Program-made: the position numbers and the translations under genes
Shown: positions 50,592 to 59,989 of the stretch, in pieces
How the letters are laid out: each line of letters opens with the position of its first letter
How positions within the stretch are numbered: the stretch's first letter is position 1
Source: Gelidibacter sp035515035
GTDB lineage: Bacteria; Bacteroidota; Bacteroidia; Flavobacteriales; Flavobacteriaceae
Direction of reading: 5' to 3'
Assembly (NCBI RefSeq): GCF_035515035.1
Contig: NZ_DATJCA010000021.1
Span: 1-64,000 of the forward strand
Length of the DNA: 64,000 nucleotides
Notes under the pieces: generated by a model
What the model was told of the DNA's origin: nothing
The model's database searches: none
The model's input: only the letters and a program-made list of their open reading frames with translations

Positions 50592-51914
50592 TTAGCTGTA
50601 AAACTCCTTTACAAAATCGTCATAAGAAATTTCCTTAACTTTTAGGTTCACTTCTTTCTTGTAAAGTTCTAATAGTTTTTGGCTCATCAATTGCTCTGAT
50701 AAACGTCTTACTTCATCCTTATTGGATAAAATACGCGCTGCAATATCCTCCAACTCTTTATCTTGAGGATCCATTTGACCAAATTGTGCCATTTGCACTT
50801 TAATCATTTCTTTAGTAAAATCCTTCAAGTCATCAAAAGTAACTTGTAGCTTATATTTTTCAATTAATTTCCCTTCGATTAATTGGTAGCGCATGCTTTT
50901 TTCAGAATTTTCATATTCTTCTTTAGCCTCATCTGCGTCTAACGGATCTTCACCCGCTGTTTGCATCCATTTTTGAAGGAAGGCTGCAGGAAGATCAAAC
51001 TTGGTGTTCTCAACCAAATATTCAGTAACGTCGTTCAGGAACTTCTGATCGCCTTGTTGTCCAAATTGTTTTTCTGAATCCTCCTTGATCTTAGCTTTCA
51101 ATTCTGTCACCGAGGATACCACATCTTTACCGAATAATTTATCAAACAACTCTTGATCTAAATCAGCCAATTCTCTAGTGTTCACTTCTTCAATCGTAAA
51201 GATAACGTCAACATCCAATTCATGGGCATCATCATGGGCGACTTTTAAAAAGCTCATTAAATCATGGTCGTCATTGAACAAGTCTTTGGTCTTTAAAGTG
51301 ACAACATCGCCTACTTTAGCACCTATCAATGCTTTCTCGGCCGTTTTGCTTTTTATTTTATCTAAAGTGAACGTTGCCTTATTATTGATGTCCTTTTCCT
51401 CATTTACAAAAACCCCAGTAATTTCTGAGTCTTTTGTAACGGCCTCCTGAGAGATCAATTTACCATATTGCTTTCGGATATGCTCCACTTGGCCATCAAT
51501 CATTTTATCATCTGCAACAATGTTATAATGCGTAATTGGCTTCTTGCCTTTAAGCTCTACTTCAAATTGTGGTGCAAGACCCAATTCAAACTCAAAGGTG
51601 AAAGAATCCGCATCCCAATCTAAATCATCTTGGGCCTTTGGCAAAGGGCTACCCAATACGTCCAGTTTCTCTTCAGTCATGTACTTTTTAAGGGCATCTT
51701 GCAAAAGCTTATTGACCTCGTCAACCAAAACAGCTTTTCCATATTGCTTTTTGACCATGGTCATTGGCACATGTCCTTTTCTAAATCCAGGGATGTTAGC
51801 CGATTTACGGTAATCTGTAAGAATCTTTTCGACCTTATCGCTATAGTCTTCTTTAGCGATATCTACTTTTACAACAGCATTTAATGCGTCAATATTTTCT
51901 CTTGTAATATTCAT
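50592..51914 (-). CDS. tig: Trigger factor (ribosome-associated chaperone)
   Basis: The 440-residue protein has an N-terminal ribosome-binding domain whose signature is IPGFRKGHVPMTMVKKQYG (residues about 40-58). A diverged FKBP-like middle part and a long helical C-terminal substrate-holding region follow. It binds nascent chains at the ribosomal exit tunnel. The order tig-clpP-clpX is the conserved bacterial proteostasis cluster. A well-spaced promoter lies about 150 bases upstream. Confidence 0.92.
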   Translation of the reverse strand: MNITRENIDALNAVVKVDIAKEDYSDKVEKILTDYRKSANIPGFRKGHVPMTMVKKQYGKAVLVDEVNKLLQDALKKYMTEEKLDVLGSPLPKAQDDLDWDADSFTFEFELGLAPQFEVELKGKKPITHYNIVADDKMIDGQVEHIRKQYGKLISQEAVTKDSEITGVFVNEEKDINNKATFTLDKIKSKTAEKALIGAKVGDVVTLKTKDLFNDDHDLMSFLKVAHDDAHELDVDVIFTIEEVNTRELADLDQELFDKLFGKDVVSSVTELKAKIKEDSEKQFGQQGDQKFLNDVTEYLVENTKFDLPAAFLQKWMQTAGEDPLDADEAKEEYENSEKSMRYQLIEGKLIEKYKLQVTFDDLKDFTKEMIKVQMAQFGQMDPQDKELEDIAARILSNKDEVRRLSEQLMSQKLLELYKKEVNLKVKEISYDDFVKEFYS

Positions 51915-52066
51915 ATTATAGTTAATAATGCCAATGGCGTATTATTTTTTTATTGATTTAAGTTCTGCCAGGTTCTACTAAATAGAAGAAATAGTCAAAC
52001 TTATACCTCCTTTTTTTACTAAAAAACACCGTATAACGCTTCTTTGTCTAGCAGAAAATCGGGATG

Positions 52067-52096
52067 CAAAAGTACGAATTATTTAAATCTGAACAA
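52067..52096 (-). promoter_or_regulatory. Bacteroidota-type promoter of tig
   Basis: On the minus strand TACTTTTG (52074-52067) has TTG (52096-52094) exactly 19 bases upstream. It would give a leader of about 145 bases before the tig ATG. Confidence 0.7.
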
Positions 52097-52121
52097 AGTT
52101 TTTAAACACTTGATTTATAGA

Positions 52122-52469
52122 CTATTTTCTGTCTTTGTCTAACAATGAATAAAGTACAGATTCCAAAAACGATAAAAGCAGGCTAAATAGGAGCGCCACC
52201 CAAAATCCACTGACGTTAAACCCACCCATAAACTTGTCTGCCAACAGAATGATGCAGGCGTTGATTACCAATAGAAACAACCCTAATGTAAGAATTGTAA
52301 TTGGCAAGGTCAATATAACCAAGATTGGTTTTATAATGGCGTCAAGAATCGCCAGCACAATGGCCAGGATAATTGCCGATGTAAATCCGGCAACTTCTAC
52401 GCCAGGAAGCACTTTTGCTAGAATAACCACAGCAACTGCAGTGATTAGTAATTTGATGATTAAATTCAT
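52122..52469 (-). CDS. Phage-holin-family (DUF4_2-like) small membrane protein
   Basis: The 115-residue protein consists of three or four hydrophobic helices: LIIKLLITAVAVVILAKVLP, AIILAIVLAILDAIIKPILV, LGLFLLVINACIILLADKF and VALLFSLLLSFLESVLYSLL. This matches the Phage_holin_4_2 family. Those chromosomal proteins are widespread in bacteria and are not evidence of a prophage. It lies 36 bases downstream of the hydrolase gene. Confidence 0.85.
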   Translation of the reverse strand: MNLIIKLLITAVAVVILAKVLPGVEVAGFTSAIILAIVLAILDAIIKPILVILTLPITILTLGLFLLVINACIILLADKFMGGFNVSGFWVALLFSLLLSFLESVLYSLLDKDRK

Positions 52470-52505
52470 GTTATTTTGTTTTTATCAATGATAAGAAACG
52501 TTCCA

Positions 52506-53273
52506 TTAGCTGTCTAAAAAATCCGTGACCTCTGCATAGAAATCGTCTGGATTTTCAGCATGTAACCAATGGCCCGCATTTGAAATGGTTCGAATTTTGG
52601 CTTTTGGAAAATGGGATTGGATCAAGCTTTCATCTTGCGAAGAAATATATTCTGAGCGATCACCCCGCAAAAACAAGGTTTCTTTTTCAAATTTGGCATG
52701 CATTGGCAAAGGTTCCCCCACTTCATTGACCTGTTCTTTCAAAACCTTCAAATTGATCCGTAATGCAAGCCTTCCCTTTTCTTTCCAATATAAGTTTTTG
52801 AGCAAAAACTGTCGTGTACCAAGGTCATATACATAATGTTTTAATTCCTTATCGGCATCTCCTCTGCTTTTAAGCGTTTGAAAATCTAAGGCAGACAAGC
52901 CATTTAGGATATCGTCATGATGCGTTGGGTAATATCGGGGTGAAATATCAACAATGATCAATTTTGAAACCATCTCAGGATATTCGACTGCAAATAACAT
53001 GGCCGTTTTTCCACCCATGGAATGGCCCAAAAGCACGATATCGTTTAATTTGTGCTCCTCACAGTAACGCTTCAAATCTTCAACCATCACCTCATAGTTA
53101 AATTCGTCACTATGAAAACTACGTCCGTGATTACGTTGATCAAGAAGATGGACTTGATACCCAGCCTCACTAAATCTTGTGCCCAGGGTATTCCAATTGT
53201 CGCTCATGCCCAAGAACCCATGGAGAAAAACAAATGCTTGGCCTTCGCCTAAAATAGTTGAATGAAGTTTCAT
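52506..53273 (-). CDS. Alpha/beta-fold hydrolase (YbfF-like esterase)
   Basis: The 255-residue protein has the oxyanion-hole HGFLG near 15, the DQRNHGRS block near 47, the nucleophile elbow LLGHSMGGKTAM (Ser86), and the final histidine in NAGHWLHAE near 237. It would be a cytoplasmic esterase. The closest well-known relative is E. coli YbfF, but the substrate is unknown. It lies between pdxJ and the holin-like gene, all on the minus strand. Confidence 0.9.
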   Translation of the reverse strand: MKLHSTILGEGQAFVFLHGFLGMSDNWNTLGTRFSEAGYQVHLLDQRNHGRSFHSDEFNYEVMVEDLKRYCEEHKLNDIVLLGHSMGGKTAMLFAVEYPEMVSKLIIVDISPRYYPTHHDDILNGLSALDFQTLKSRGDADKELKHYVYDLGTRQFLLKNLYWKEKGRLALRINLKVLKEQVNEVGEPLPMHAKFEKETLFLRGDRSEYISSQDESLIQSHFPKAKIRTISNAGHWLHAENPDDFYAEVTDFLDS

Positions 53274-53390
53274 GATTATTTGGATTAACGATTAACGATT
53301 GTTGCTTTTGTGACGGACGACTGTAGACTGAAGCCTGTGGACTCCGGCCTGTTGACTGAAGACTGCAGACAAAATACTCCCAACCGAACA

Positions 53391-54104
53391 TTACTTCAAC
53401 TGCCTCAAATACATATTGATGACATTTTCAATTCCCAAATACAAACTCTCTGAGATTAAGGCGTGTCCAATGGAGACTTCCAGCAAATCAGGGATATTCT
53501 GTTTGAAATATTTGATATTATCCAAAGATAAATCGTGACCTGCGTTAAGTCCCAGACCCAAGGCGTTTGCCAAAACCGCACAGTCTATATAAGGTTTGAT
53601 TCCCATTTTATTCCCTAAACTATAGGCATCAGCATAGGCTTCTGTATAAAGCTCAATTCTATCCGTTCCGGTGGCCTTTGCGCCTTCAACTTGCTTTAAT
53701 GATGGATCCACAAAGATTGAAGTACGAATCCCGTTCTGTTTAAACTCTTTAATGACATCTACCAGAAAATCTTTATGTTTAATAGTATCCCATCCTGCAT
53801 TTGACGTAATGGCATCTTCAGCATCAGGCACTAAAGTTACTTGTGTCGGTTTTACTTCCAGCACCATATCTATAAATTGACGGATTGGGTTGCCCTCAAT
53901 GTTAAATTCCGTATAGACTTCTGATTTTAAATCATAAACATCTTGATAGCGAATATGTCTTTCATCAGGTCGCGGATGGATGGTGACGCCCTGTGCACCA
54001 AACTTTTGAACATCTCTTGCAAATTGAACCAAATTTGGAACATCACCGCCTCTAGAATTTCTAAGGGTGGCAATCTTATTAATATTCACGCTCAACTTTG
54101 TCAT
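53391..54104 (-). CDS. pdxJ: Pyridoxine 5'-phosphate synthase
   Basis: The 237-residue enzyme starts at the ATG at 54104. A TTG at 54125 would add seven residues. It condenses 1-deoxyxylulose 5-phosphate with 3-amino-2-oxopropyl phosphate to give pyridoxine phosphate. The LSVNINKIATLRNSRG start, GVTIHPRPDERHIR, VTLVPDAEDAITS, and the LNAGHDLSLDN and EVSIGHALISESL blocks are typical. It opens a minus-strand group with a hydrolase gene. Confidence 0.95.
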   Translation of the reverse strand: MTKLSVNINKIATLRNSRGGDVPNLVQFARDVQKFGAQGVTIHPRPDERHIRYQDVYDLKSEVYTEFNIEGNPIRQFIDMVLEVKPTQVTLVPDAEDAITSNAGWDTIKHKDFLVDVIKEFKQNGIRTSIFVDPSLKQVEGAKATGTDRIELYTEAYADAYSLGNKMGIKPYIDCAVLANALGLGLNAGHDLSLDNIKYFKQNIPDLLEVSIGHALISESLYLGIENVINMYLRQLK

Positions 54105-54191
54105 AGCTTTTGTTTTAATGGACAAAAATACAAAGTAGATACTGCTTTTTGTTGTTATTTTTAATTATTTTGCAGGAACAAAATCAAGAAC

Positions 54192-54848
54192 ATGCCATTA
54201 AGAGAATATATTATCAATGATATTAAGCCACTAAACATAAATGATAAGGTAAGTGACCTCAAATTGATGTTCAATGAGCTGACCTATTCTCACATTCCTA
54301 TTGAAAACAACCAGGTCTATTTAGGATGTATCTCTGAGACAGACGTGCATTGCTTTGACGGCAAAGATACGATTATGGAATGCAGCCATTCTTTAGAAGG
54401 CTTTTTTGTAAGATTAGATACGCCTTGGCTGGACGTCTTGGAAATCTTTGCCCATAATTCTTGCAACATCATGCCGGTATTGGACGCACAAAATAATTAT
54501 TTAGGCTATTATGAGCTCAATGATGTTATTGGTCGGTTCAGTGAAACGCCGTTCTTCTCAGAACCAGGAGGCACATTGATTATTGAAAAAGGCATTCAAG
54601 ACTATTCCTTTAGCGAAATCAGCCAAATTATAGAATCCAATGATGCCAAAATTTTAGGAGCATTCATTTCTAAAATGGAAGGTGATTTGATACAAATCAC
54701 GCTTAAGATTGGTAGCCCTGGCCTGAATGAGGTGATTCAAACTTTCAGAAGGTATAGTTATAATATTATTTCCGGCCATGAAGAAGACACTTACATTGAA
54801 AATTTAAAGGAGCGTTCTGATTATTTGAACAAATACCTTAATATGTAG
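54192..54848 (+). CDS. CBS-domain protein
   Basis: The 218-residue protein has a pair of CBS-type segments in the N-terminal 125 residues (INDKVSDLKLMFNELTYSHI, and LDVLEIFAHNSCNIMPVLD). A C-terminal ACT-like region follows (ISQIIESNDAKILGAFISKM). CBS pairs bind adenine nucleotides, so a regulatory role is likely, but the target is unknown. It is four bases ahead of nadK and thus probably co-transcribed, a conserved arrangement in Bacteroidota. Confidence 0.85.
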   Translation: MPLREYIINDIKPLNINDKVSDLKLMFNELTYSHIPIENNQVYLGCISETDVHCFDGKDTIMECSHSLEGFFVRLDTPWLDVLEIFAHNSCNIMPVLDAQNNYLGYYELNDVIGRFSETPFFSEPGGTLIIEKGIQDYSFSEISQIIESNDAKILGAFISKMEGDLIQITLKIGSPGLNEVIQTFRRYSYNIISGHEEDTYIENLKERSDYLNKYLNM

Positions 54849-54852
54849 CTCT

Positions 54853-55734
54853 ATGAAAATCGCCATTTATAGCCAGAATTATAAGAGTAAGGAAGAAAGT
54901 TTAGGGATTCTTTTTAATTATTTATTGGAACAGAAAGCAAATGTTTTTATCGAGGATCAGTTTTATCGACTTATTGACAAACATTTCGATTTTAAAAAAA
55001 ATTACAAGGAGTTTGGAACGTTTCAAACCCTTGACAATTCCTTTGAATTACTCATAAGCATTGGAGGCGATGGTACTATATTAAGGGCCATAACATATGT
55101 AAGTGACCTTGCCATTCCCATTATAGGCATCAATACTGGCCGTTTGGGTTTTTTGGCCACCATCCAAAACAACCAAATTGAAAGTGCCCTTGACAGCATT
55201 TATGAAGGTGATTATAAAATATCCGAGCGCAGCTTGTTAAGCATTGAAACCAATCCTAAAAACAAGGACCTTATCCAACTCAATTTTGCACTCAACGAAA
55301 TAGCCGTAAGCAGAAAAAACACCACTTCCATGATTACGGTAAATACGCATTTAAATGGAGAGTATTTGACCTCCTATTGGGCAGATGGCCTCATTGTATC
55401 CAGCCCCACGGGTTCAACAGGATATTCACTAAGCTGTGGGGGTCCCGTAATTTCTCCGGATGCAAAAAGTTTTGTCATAACGCCTATAGCTCCGCACAAT
55501 TTGAGCGCTAGGCCCTTGGTAATTCCTGACGACACAGAGATCCAATTAAAGGTTGAAGGACGGGAAGATTTTTATTTAATTTCATTGGACTCGAGAATTG
55601 CAACTTTACATAATACTACCATCGTAACTATAAAAAAGGCAGCCTTCAAAATAAAGATGGTAGAACTCCATACCGAGAGCTTTATTGACACCTTACGCAA
55701 AAAACTGCTTTGGGGAGAGGATAAACGCAACTAA
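54853..55734 (+). CDS. nadK: NAD kinase
   Basis: The 293-residue enzyme phosphorylates NAD+ to NADP+. It shows the GGDGT motif in LLISIGGDGTILRA near 73-83, INTGRLGFLA, the SRKNTTSMI NE-type region, and YWADGLIVSSPTGSTGYSLS near 180. It lies in the CBS gene/nadK pair just before the porG promoter. Confidence 0.95.
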   Translation: MKIAIYSQNYKSKEESLGILFNYLLEQKANVFIEDQFYRLIDKHFDFKKNYKEFGTFQTLDNSFELLISIGGDGTILRAITYVSDLAIPIIGINTGRLGFLATIQNNQIESALDSIYEGDYKISERSLLSIETNPKNKDLIQLNFALNEIAVSRKNTTSMITVNTHLNGEYLTSYWADGLIVSSPTGSTGYSLSCGGPVISPDAKSFVITPIAPHNLSARPLVIPDDTEIQLKVEGREDFYLISLDSRIATLHNTTIVTIKKAAFKIKMVELHTESFIDTLRKKLLWGEDKRN

Positions 55735-55784
55735 ACAATAAAATCTTTTAAATACTGTTTATCTGTAATACAATTTGGTTCAAA

Positions 55785-55816
55785 TTGTTAAAGGCTAATC
55801 TTATTTATTATATTTG
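55785..55816 (+). promoter_or_regulatory. Bacteroidota-type promoter of the porG cluster
   Basis: TTG (55785-55787) and TATATTTG (55809-55816) are separated by 21 bases, 17 bases before the ATG of porG. It would start transcription of porG-uppS-bamA. Confidence 0.6.
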
Positions 55817-55833
55817 CAAACTTTTAAAATTTT

Positions 55834-56523
55834 ATGAGGTATATCATTTTAATAATTTTTAGTATTTGTTTCGTCCCGAACTTACACGCTCAAATTTACG
55901 AAGGTGGTTTATTCCTTGGCGGCAGCAACTTTATTGGTGATGTGGGCTCCACAACATATATCGCTCCCAACAAACCCGCAGTAGGACTCCTCTTAAAATG
56001 GAATAGAAGTCCAAGACATTCATTCAGGGCATCCATTTTGTTTACGGAATTGGAAGGCAATGACAGCAAATCTAGTGACCCTAGACGAATCGCTCGTAAT
56101 TATGATTTTAAAAATTCTATTTTAGAACTCTCTGTAGGAATGGAGTTCACTTTTTTGGATTTTGACCTTCATAGCACTGATCATCAAATGACACCCTATT
56201 TATATACTGGTATTTCCACAGCAAGACATAATAATTACTATTTTCAAAATGGTATTCAAACCTCAGAGAATCTACAAAGCTGGGCCTATGGCATTCCTAT
56301 GGTATTGGGTTTTAAAACAACAACAATGGTGGATGGCATCATATTAGGTGCTGAAATTGGCGTTAGATATACTTTTTCTGATGAAATTGACGGGAGTGTC
56401 CCGGATGCCCCATCAAGAGCAGCTTTGAGTTTTGGTAATTTAAACAGTAATGACTGGTACGTATTTTCAGGGATTACCTTAACTTACACCTTTGGTCAAA
56501 AACCTTGTTATTCGGATTATTAA
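55834..56523 (+). CDS. porG: PorG-like outer membrane protein (DUF6089 family)
   Basis: The 229-residue protein has a signal peptide (MRYIILIIFSICFVPNLHAQ) and an eight-strand-like barrel ending in KPCYSDY. The DUF6089 pattern (YEGGLFLGGSNFIGDVGSTT near the N-terminus and LLLKWNRSPRHSFRASI) matches PorG, a component of the type IX secretion system described in Porphyromonas gingivalis. The next gene, uppS, followed by bamA and ompH genes, is the same order as at that locus. Assignment rests on this context and family pattern. Confidence 0.8.
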   Translation: MRYIILIIFSICFVPNLHAQIYEGGLFLGGSNFIGDVGSTTYIAPNKPAVGLLLKWNRSPRHSFRASILFTELEGNDSKSSDPRRIARNYDFKNSILELSVGMEFTFLDFDLHSTDHQMTPYLYTGISTARHNNYYFQNGIQTSENLQSWAYGIPMVLGFKTTTMVDGIILGAEIGVRYTFSDEIDGSVPDAPSRAALSFGNLNSNDWYVFSGITLTYTFGQKPCYSDY

Positions 56524-57264
56524 GTGGATTTAAAAGAACAGATACATACCGACAAACTACCTAACCATCTCGCCATAATTATGGACGGCAATGGTCGTTG
56601 GGCAAAACAACAGGGCTTCCTGCGAGTCATTGGCCATGAAAACGGCACAAAATCAGTACGGGAAGTAGTTGAAGCCAGTGCAGAAATTGGCATCAAGCAT
56701 TTGACCCTTTATGCGTTTTCAACTGAAAACTGGAACCGTCCGAAGATTGAAGTTCAGACATTGATGAAGCTTTTGGTCAAATCCTTGAAGAAAGAAATCA
56801 AAACACTTCAAGACAATGACATTAAGCTCAACGCGATAGGCTGTCTGAATGATTTGCCAAAAAAAGCAAAGGAAGAGTTGGAAGAAGTCATTGAAAAAAC
56901 CAAAAACAATAGCAGAATGACCTTGACCCTTGCACTAAGTTATGGCTCTAGGGAGGAACTCATAAATATGGTTAAAAAAATATCTGTGAAAGTTAAAAAT
57001 AATATAATTTCAAGTGATTCTATTGACGAATCCATTATTAATAAGCATCTTTACACGCAAAATTTGCCAGATGTAGACCTGCTTATCAGGACTAGCGGAG
57101 AACAAAGAATCAGTAATTTCTTGTTATGGCAAATTGCTTATGCTGAATTATATTTCACCAGTATTTTATGGCCCGATTTTAAAAAGCATGATTTATATAC
57201 TGCTTTGATAGACTATCAAAATAGAGAACGACGATTTGGAAAAACAAGTGAACAACTCAGCTAA
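56524..57264 (+). CDS. uppS: Undecaprenyl diphosphate synthase (isoprenyl transferase)
   Basis: The 246-residue cis-prenyltransferase makes the C55 lipid carrier for cell-wall and O-antigen synthesis. It starts at a GTG directly after the porG stop. The catalytic Asp21 sits in IIMDGNGRWAKQQG. YAFSTENWNRP and DLLIRTSGEQRISNFLLWQ are typical. Its 3' end overlaps the start of bamA, so translation is coupled. Confidence 0.95.
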   Translation: MDLKEQIHTDKLPNHLAIIMDGNGRWAKQQGFLRVIGHENGTKSVREVVEASAEIGIKHLTLYAFSTENWNRPKIEVQTLMKLLVKSLKKEIKTLQDNDIKLNAIGCLNDLPKKAKEELEEVIEKTKNNSRMTLTLALSYGSREELINMVKKISVKVKNNIISSDSIDESIINKHLYTQNLPDVDLLIRTSGEQRISNFLLWQIAYAELYFTSILWPDFKKHDLYTALIDYQNRERRFGKTSEQLS

Positions 57265-59818
57265 CAACACGCTTTTGAAAACAATTTTTAATACTTTTAT
57301 AAGTGCCTTTTTTCTTTTATCTTCCTTGGCCTTAACCGCACAGGAAAGCCCATTTAATTCAGGACAAAAATTTACCATCGCAGAAATTGTCGTTACAGGC
57401 GACACTAATTTTAGTGAAGCTACCATAGTTACCTATTCCGGTTTGAGAAAAGGGGAAGTCATCGCCATTCCGGGCGAGCGCATTAGTGAAGCCCTTAAGA
57501 AATTATGGGGTTCAAACCTCTTTAGCAATATTGACATCTATCTCACCAAAACAGAAGGAGATCAGGCCTATTTGGAAATTAGCCTTCAAGACTTACCAGA
57601 ACTTAATGAACTAGAGATCAAGGGGGTCAAAAAAGGAAAAAAGGAAGCCTTAATAAAAGACAACAAACTGAACAAAGGCGTCAAAGTCACGGAAAACCTG
57701 ATTACTACCACAAAAAACTATCTTACCAACAAATATCGTAAAGAAGGCTTCTACAATACCAAAGTCACAGTAACCACATTACCCGTGACAGACTCTATAG
57801 AAAAAAGCCGGGTCAATATGGTGGTGGACATTGAAAAGAACGATAAGGTTAAAATTAAAGATATTGAGTTTGTTGGCAATGAAAAACTGAGCGATAAAAA
57901 GCTTAGAAAAGCCATGAAACACACCAAGCAAAAAAAACTTTTACGCTTTTTAAAACGTTCAAAATACGTACAGGCAAATTATAAGGAAGACTTGGTAAGC
58001 GTTATTGATAAGTACAAAGAAAATGGCTACCGGGATGCGCGTGTAACTTCTGATTCTATAATCAATAATCATGATGGCACTTTGTCCATTGCCATCCATA
58101 TTGAAGAAGGAGAAAAATATACTTTCGGAAAAATTGCTTTTGTTGGAAACACCATTTTTACTGACCAACAATTGAGTGCCATGTTAGGAATCAAACAAGG
58201 AGATACCTATAATGGAGTAGAACTTAAAAAAAGAATTGCAGACGACACAAAGCCTGATGGACAAAACATTACCAACCTTTACCAAGATGCCGGGTATTTA
58301 TTCTCCACCATTAATCCGGTTGAAGTAAGCGCAGATGGGAATGTTATTGATATGGAAATCCGTATTTCTGAAGGAAAGCCAGCATATTTTAACAATGTGA
58401 CCGTGGTTGGTAACGACAAAACAAATGACCGAGTAATCTATAGAGAATTAAGAACACGCCCGGGACAGCTTTACAGCAAAACTGCCGTGGTAAGAACGGT
58501 TAGAGAACTTGGTCAATTAGGTTTCTTTGATGCACAACAATTAAGCCCGAATTTCAAGAACGCCAATCCTAATGAAGGCACTTTGGATATGGAGTATTCC
58601 GTAGTGGAAAAAGGTTCCAGCCAAATTGAATTACAAGGTGGTTACGGTGGAGGCGGTTTTATTGGAACCCTAGGTTTATCGTTCAACAACTTTGCAATAA
58701 AAGATATTTTCAAAGGTGAAGCGTATAAACCAGTGCCAACTGGTGATGGACAAAGTTTAGCGCTGCGCTTACAAGCGAGCCGTTTTTACCAAACTTACAG
58801 TTTCTCTTTTACTGAACCATGGATGGGCGGGCAACGGCCAATCCAATTCTCAACTTCTTTGTCGCATACCATGCAATTCTTGTACAACCCAAGAACAAGG
58901 GATGCTGATAAAAGCAAGAGTTTTAATATTACAGGGGTTACTGTTGGTCTTGCCAAGCGTTTGACGCAGCCGGATGACTATTTCACCCTATCTCAAGCCG
59001 TAAGTTTCCAACATTATGATTTACAGAATTACAACACAGGTCTTTTTACTTTTGGTAATGGCTACTCCAATAACTTAGCTTATACCGTTGGATTAAGTAG
59101 AAACAACACCCATACAGACCCTATTTATCCGACAGGAGGTTCAAGTTTTTCTGTAACCGCTAAAGTATCGCCTCCATTTTCACTTTTAAACAATGTGGAT
59201 TACACTGCGCTAAAAGATGAAAGAGCAGCATTAAACCCATCTGATCCTGATGACTACGCACGAATGGGAGAAATTGACCAAGAACGTTACAAGTGCTTGG
59301 AATTTTATAAAATTAAATTTAAAGGCGATTGGTACACTAAGGTTTACGATAAATTAGTTATAAAATCTGGATTGGAATTTGGTTTCCTTGGGGCATATAA
59401 TAACGATAGAGGGGTGATTCCTTTTGAGCGCTTCTTTGTTGGAGGTGATGGTTTAGGAAACTATTCATTAGATGGTAGGGAATCTATTGCCCTGAGAGGG
59501 TATCCAAACCAATCCTTATCCTCACAGGATGGTGGCACGATTTACAATAAATTCTCATTGGAACTTCGTTACCCAATTACTTTGGGAGCGCAAGCAAAAA
59601 TTTTCGCTTTAGGTTTCATGGAAGGCGGTAATTCATTTGACAATTTTAAAGACTATAACCCATTTAACCTCAAGCGTTCCGCGGGTGTTGGTTTGAGAAT
59701 TTTCATGCCTGCATTCGGATTGTTAGGTATTGATTTTGGTTATGGTTTTGATCCTTTGCCAGGTCTCTCTGAGAAAAACGGGTGGGAGACCCACTTTATT
59801 ATTGGACAGCAATTTTAA
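57236..59818 (+). CDS. bamA: Outer membrane protein assembly factor BamA
   Basis: The 860-residue Omp85 protein inserts beta-barrel proteins into the outer membrane. The start is uncertain: a TTG at 57236 or a GTG at 57248, both overlapping uppS. A signal peptide follows (NTFISAFFLLSSLALTAQ). Several POTRA domains run from about 45 to 450 (KFTIAEIVVTGDTNFSEATI, VKIKDIEFVGNEKLSDKKLR, YTFGKIAFVGNTIFTDQQLS, AYFNNVTVVGNDKTNDRVIY). The Omp85 barrel ends in FGYGFDPLPGLSEKNGWETH and IIGQQF. Bacteroidota BamA also works with type IX components. Confidence 0.95.
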   Translation: MEKQVNNSANNTLLKTIFNTFISAFFLLSSLALTAQESPFNSGQKFTIAEIVVTGDTNFSEATIVTYSGLRKGEVIAIPGERISEALKKLWGSNLFSNIDIYLTKTEGDQAYLEISLQDLPELNELEIKGVKKGKKEALIKDNKLNKGVKVTENLITTTKNYLTNKYRKEGFYNTKVTVTTLPVTDSIEKSRVNMVVDIEKNDKVKIKDIEFVGNEKLSDKKLRKAMKHTKQKKLLRFLKRSKYVQANYKEDLVSVIDKYKENGYRDARVTSDSIINNHDGTLSIAIHIEEGEKYTFGKIAFVGNTIFTDQQLSAMLGIKQGDTYNGVELKKRIADDTKPDGQNITNLYQDAGYLFSTINPVEVSADGNVIDMEIRISEGKPAYFNNVTVVGNDKTNDRVIYRELRTRPGQLYSKTAVVRTVRELGQLGFFDAQQLSPNFKNANPNEGTLDMEYSVVEKGSSQIELQGGYGGGGFIGTLGLSFNNFAIKDIFKGEAYKPVPTGDGQSLALRLQASRFYQTYSFSFTEPWMGGQRPIQFSTSLSHTMQFLYNPRTRDADKSKSFNITGVTVGLAKRLTQPDDYFTLSQAVSFQHYDLQNYNTGLFTFGNGYSNNLAYTVGLSRNNTHTDPIYPTGGSSFSVTAKVSPPFSLLNNVDYTALKDERAALNPSDPDDYARMGEIDQERYKCLEFYKIKFKGDWYTKVYDKLVIKSGLEFGFLGAYNNDRGVIPFERFFVGGDGLGNYSLDGRESIALRGYPNQSLSSQDGGTIYNKFSLELRYPITLGAQAKIFALGFMEGGNSFDNFKDYNPFNLKRSAGVGLRIFMPAFGLLGIDFGYGFDPLPGLSEKNGWETHFIIGQQF

Positions 59819-59989
59819 GTTTGGCACGGTATTTTCTAATGATACTTTGACGATTTAGTACAAGCGTTAAAATTTTTTAGAATTTATTTCGTTAATTTGA
59901 AAAATATTACGCTGAGTAGACAGAATCGTTAAGTTAATCTGTCGTTTTAGAATTTATAGCGTGACCAATAAATGATAAAATATTAACAG

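Noticed and set aside
52122..52469. Holin gene as a sign of a prophage
   Set aside because: This holin-like family is a common chromosomal membrane protein, and no phage genes are nearby.
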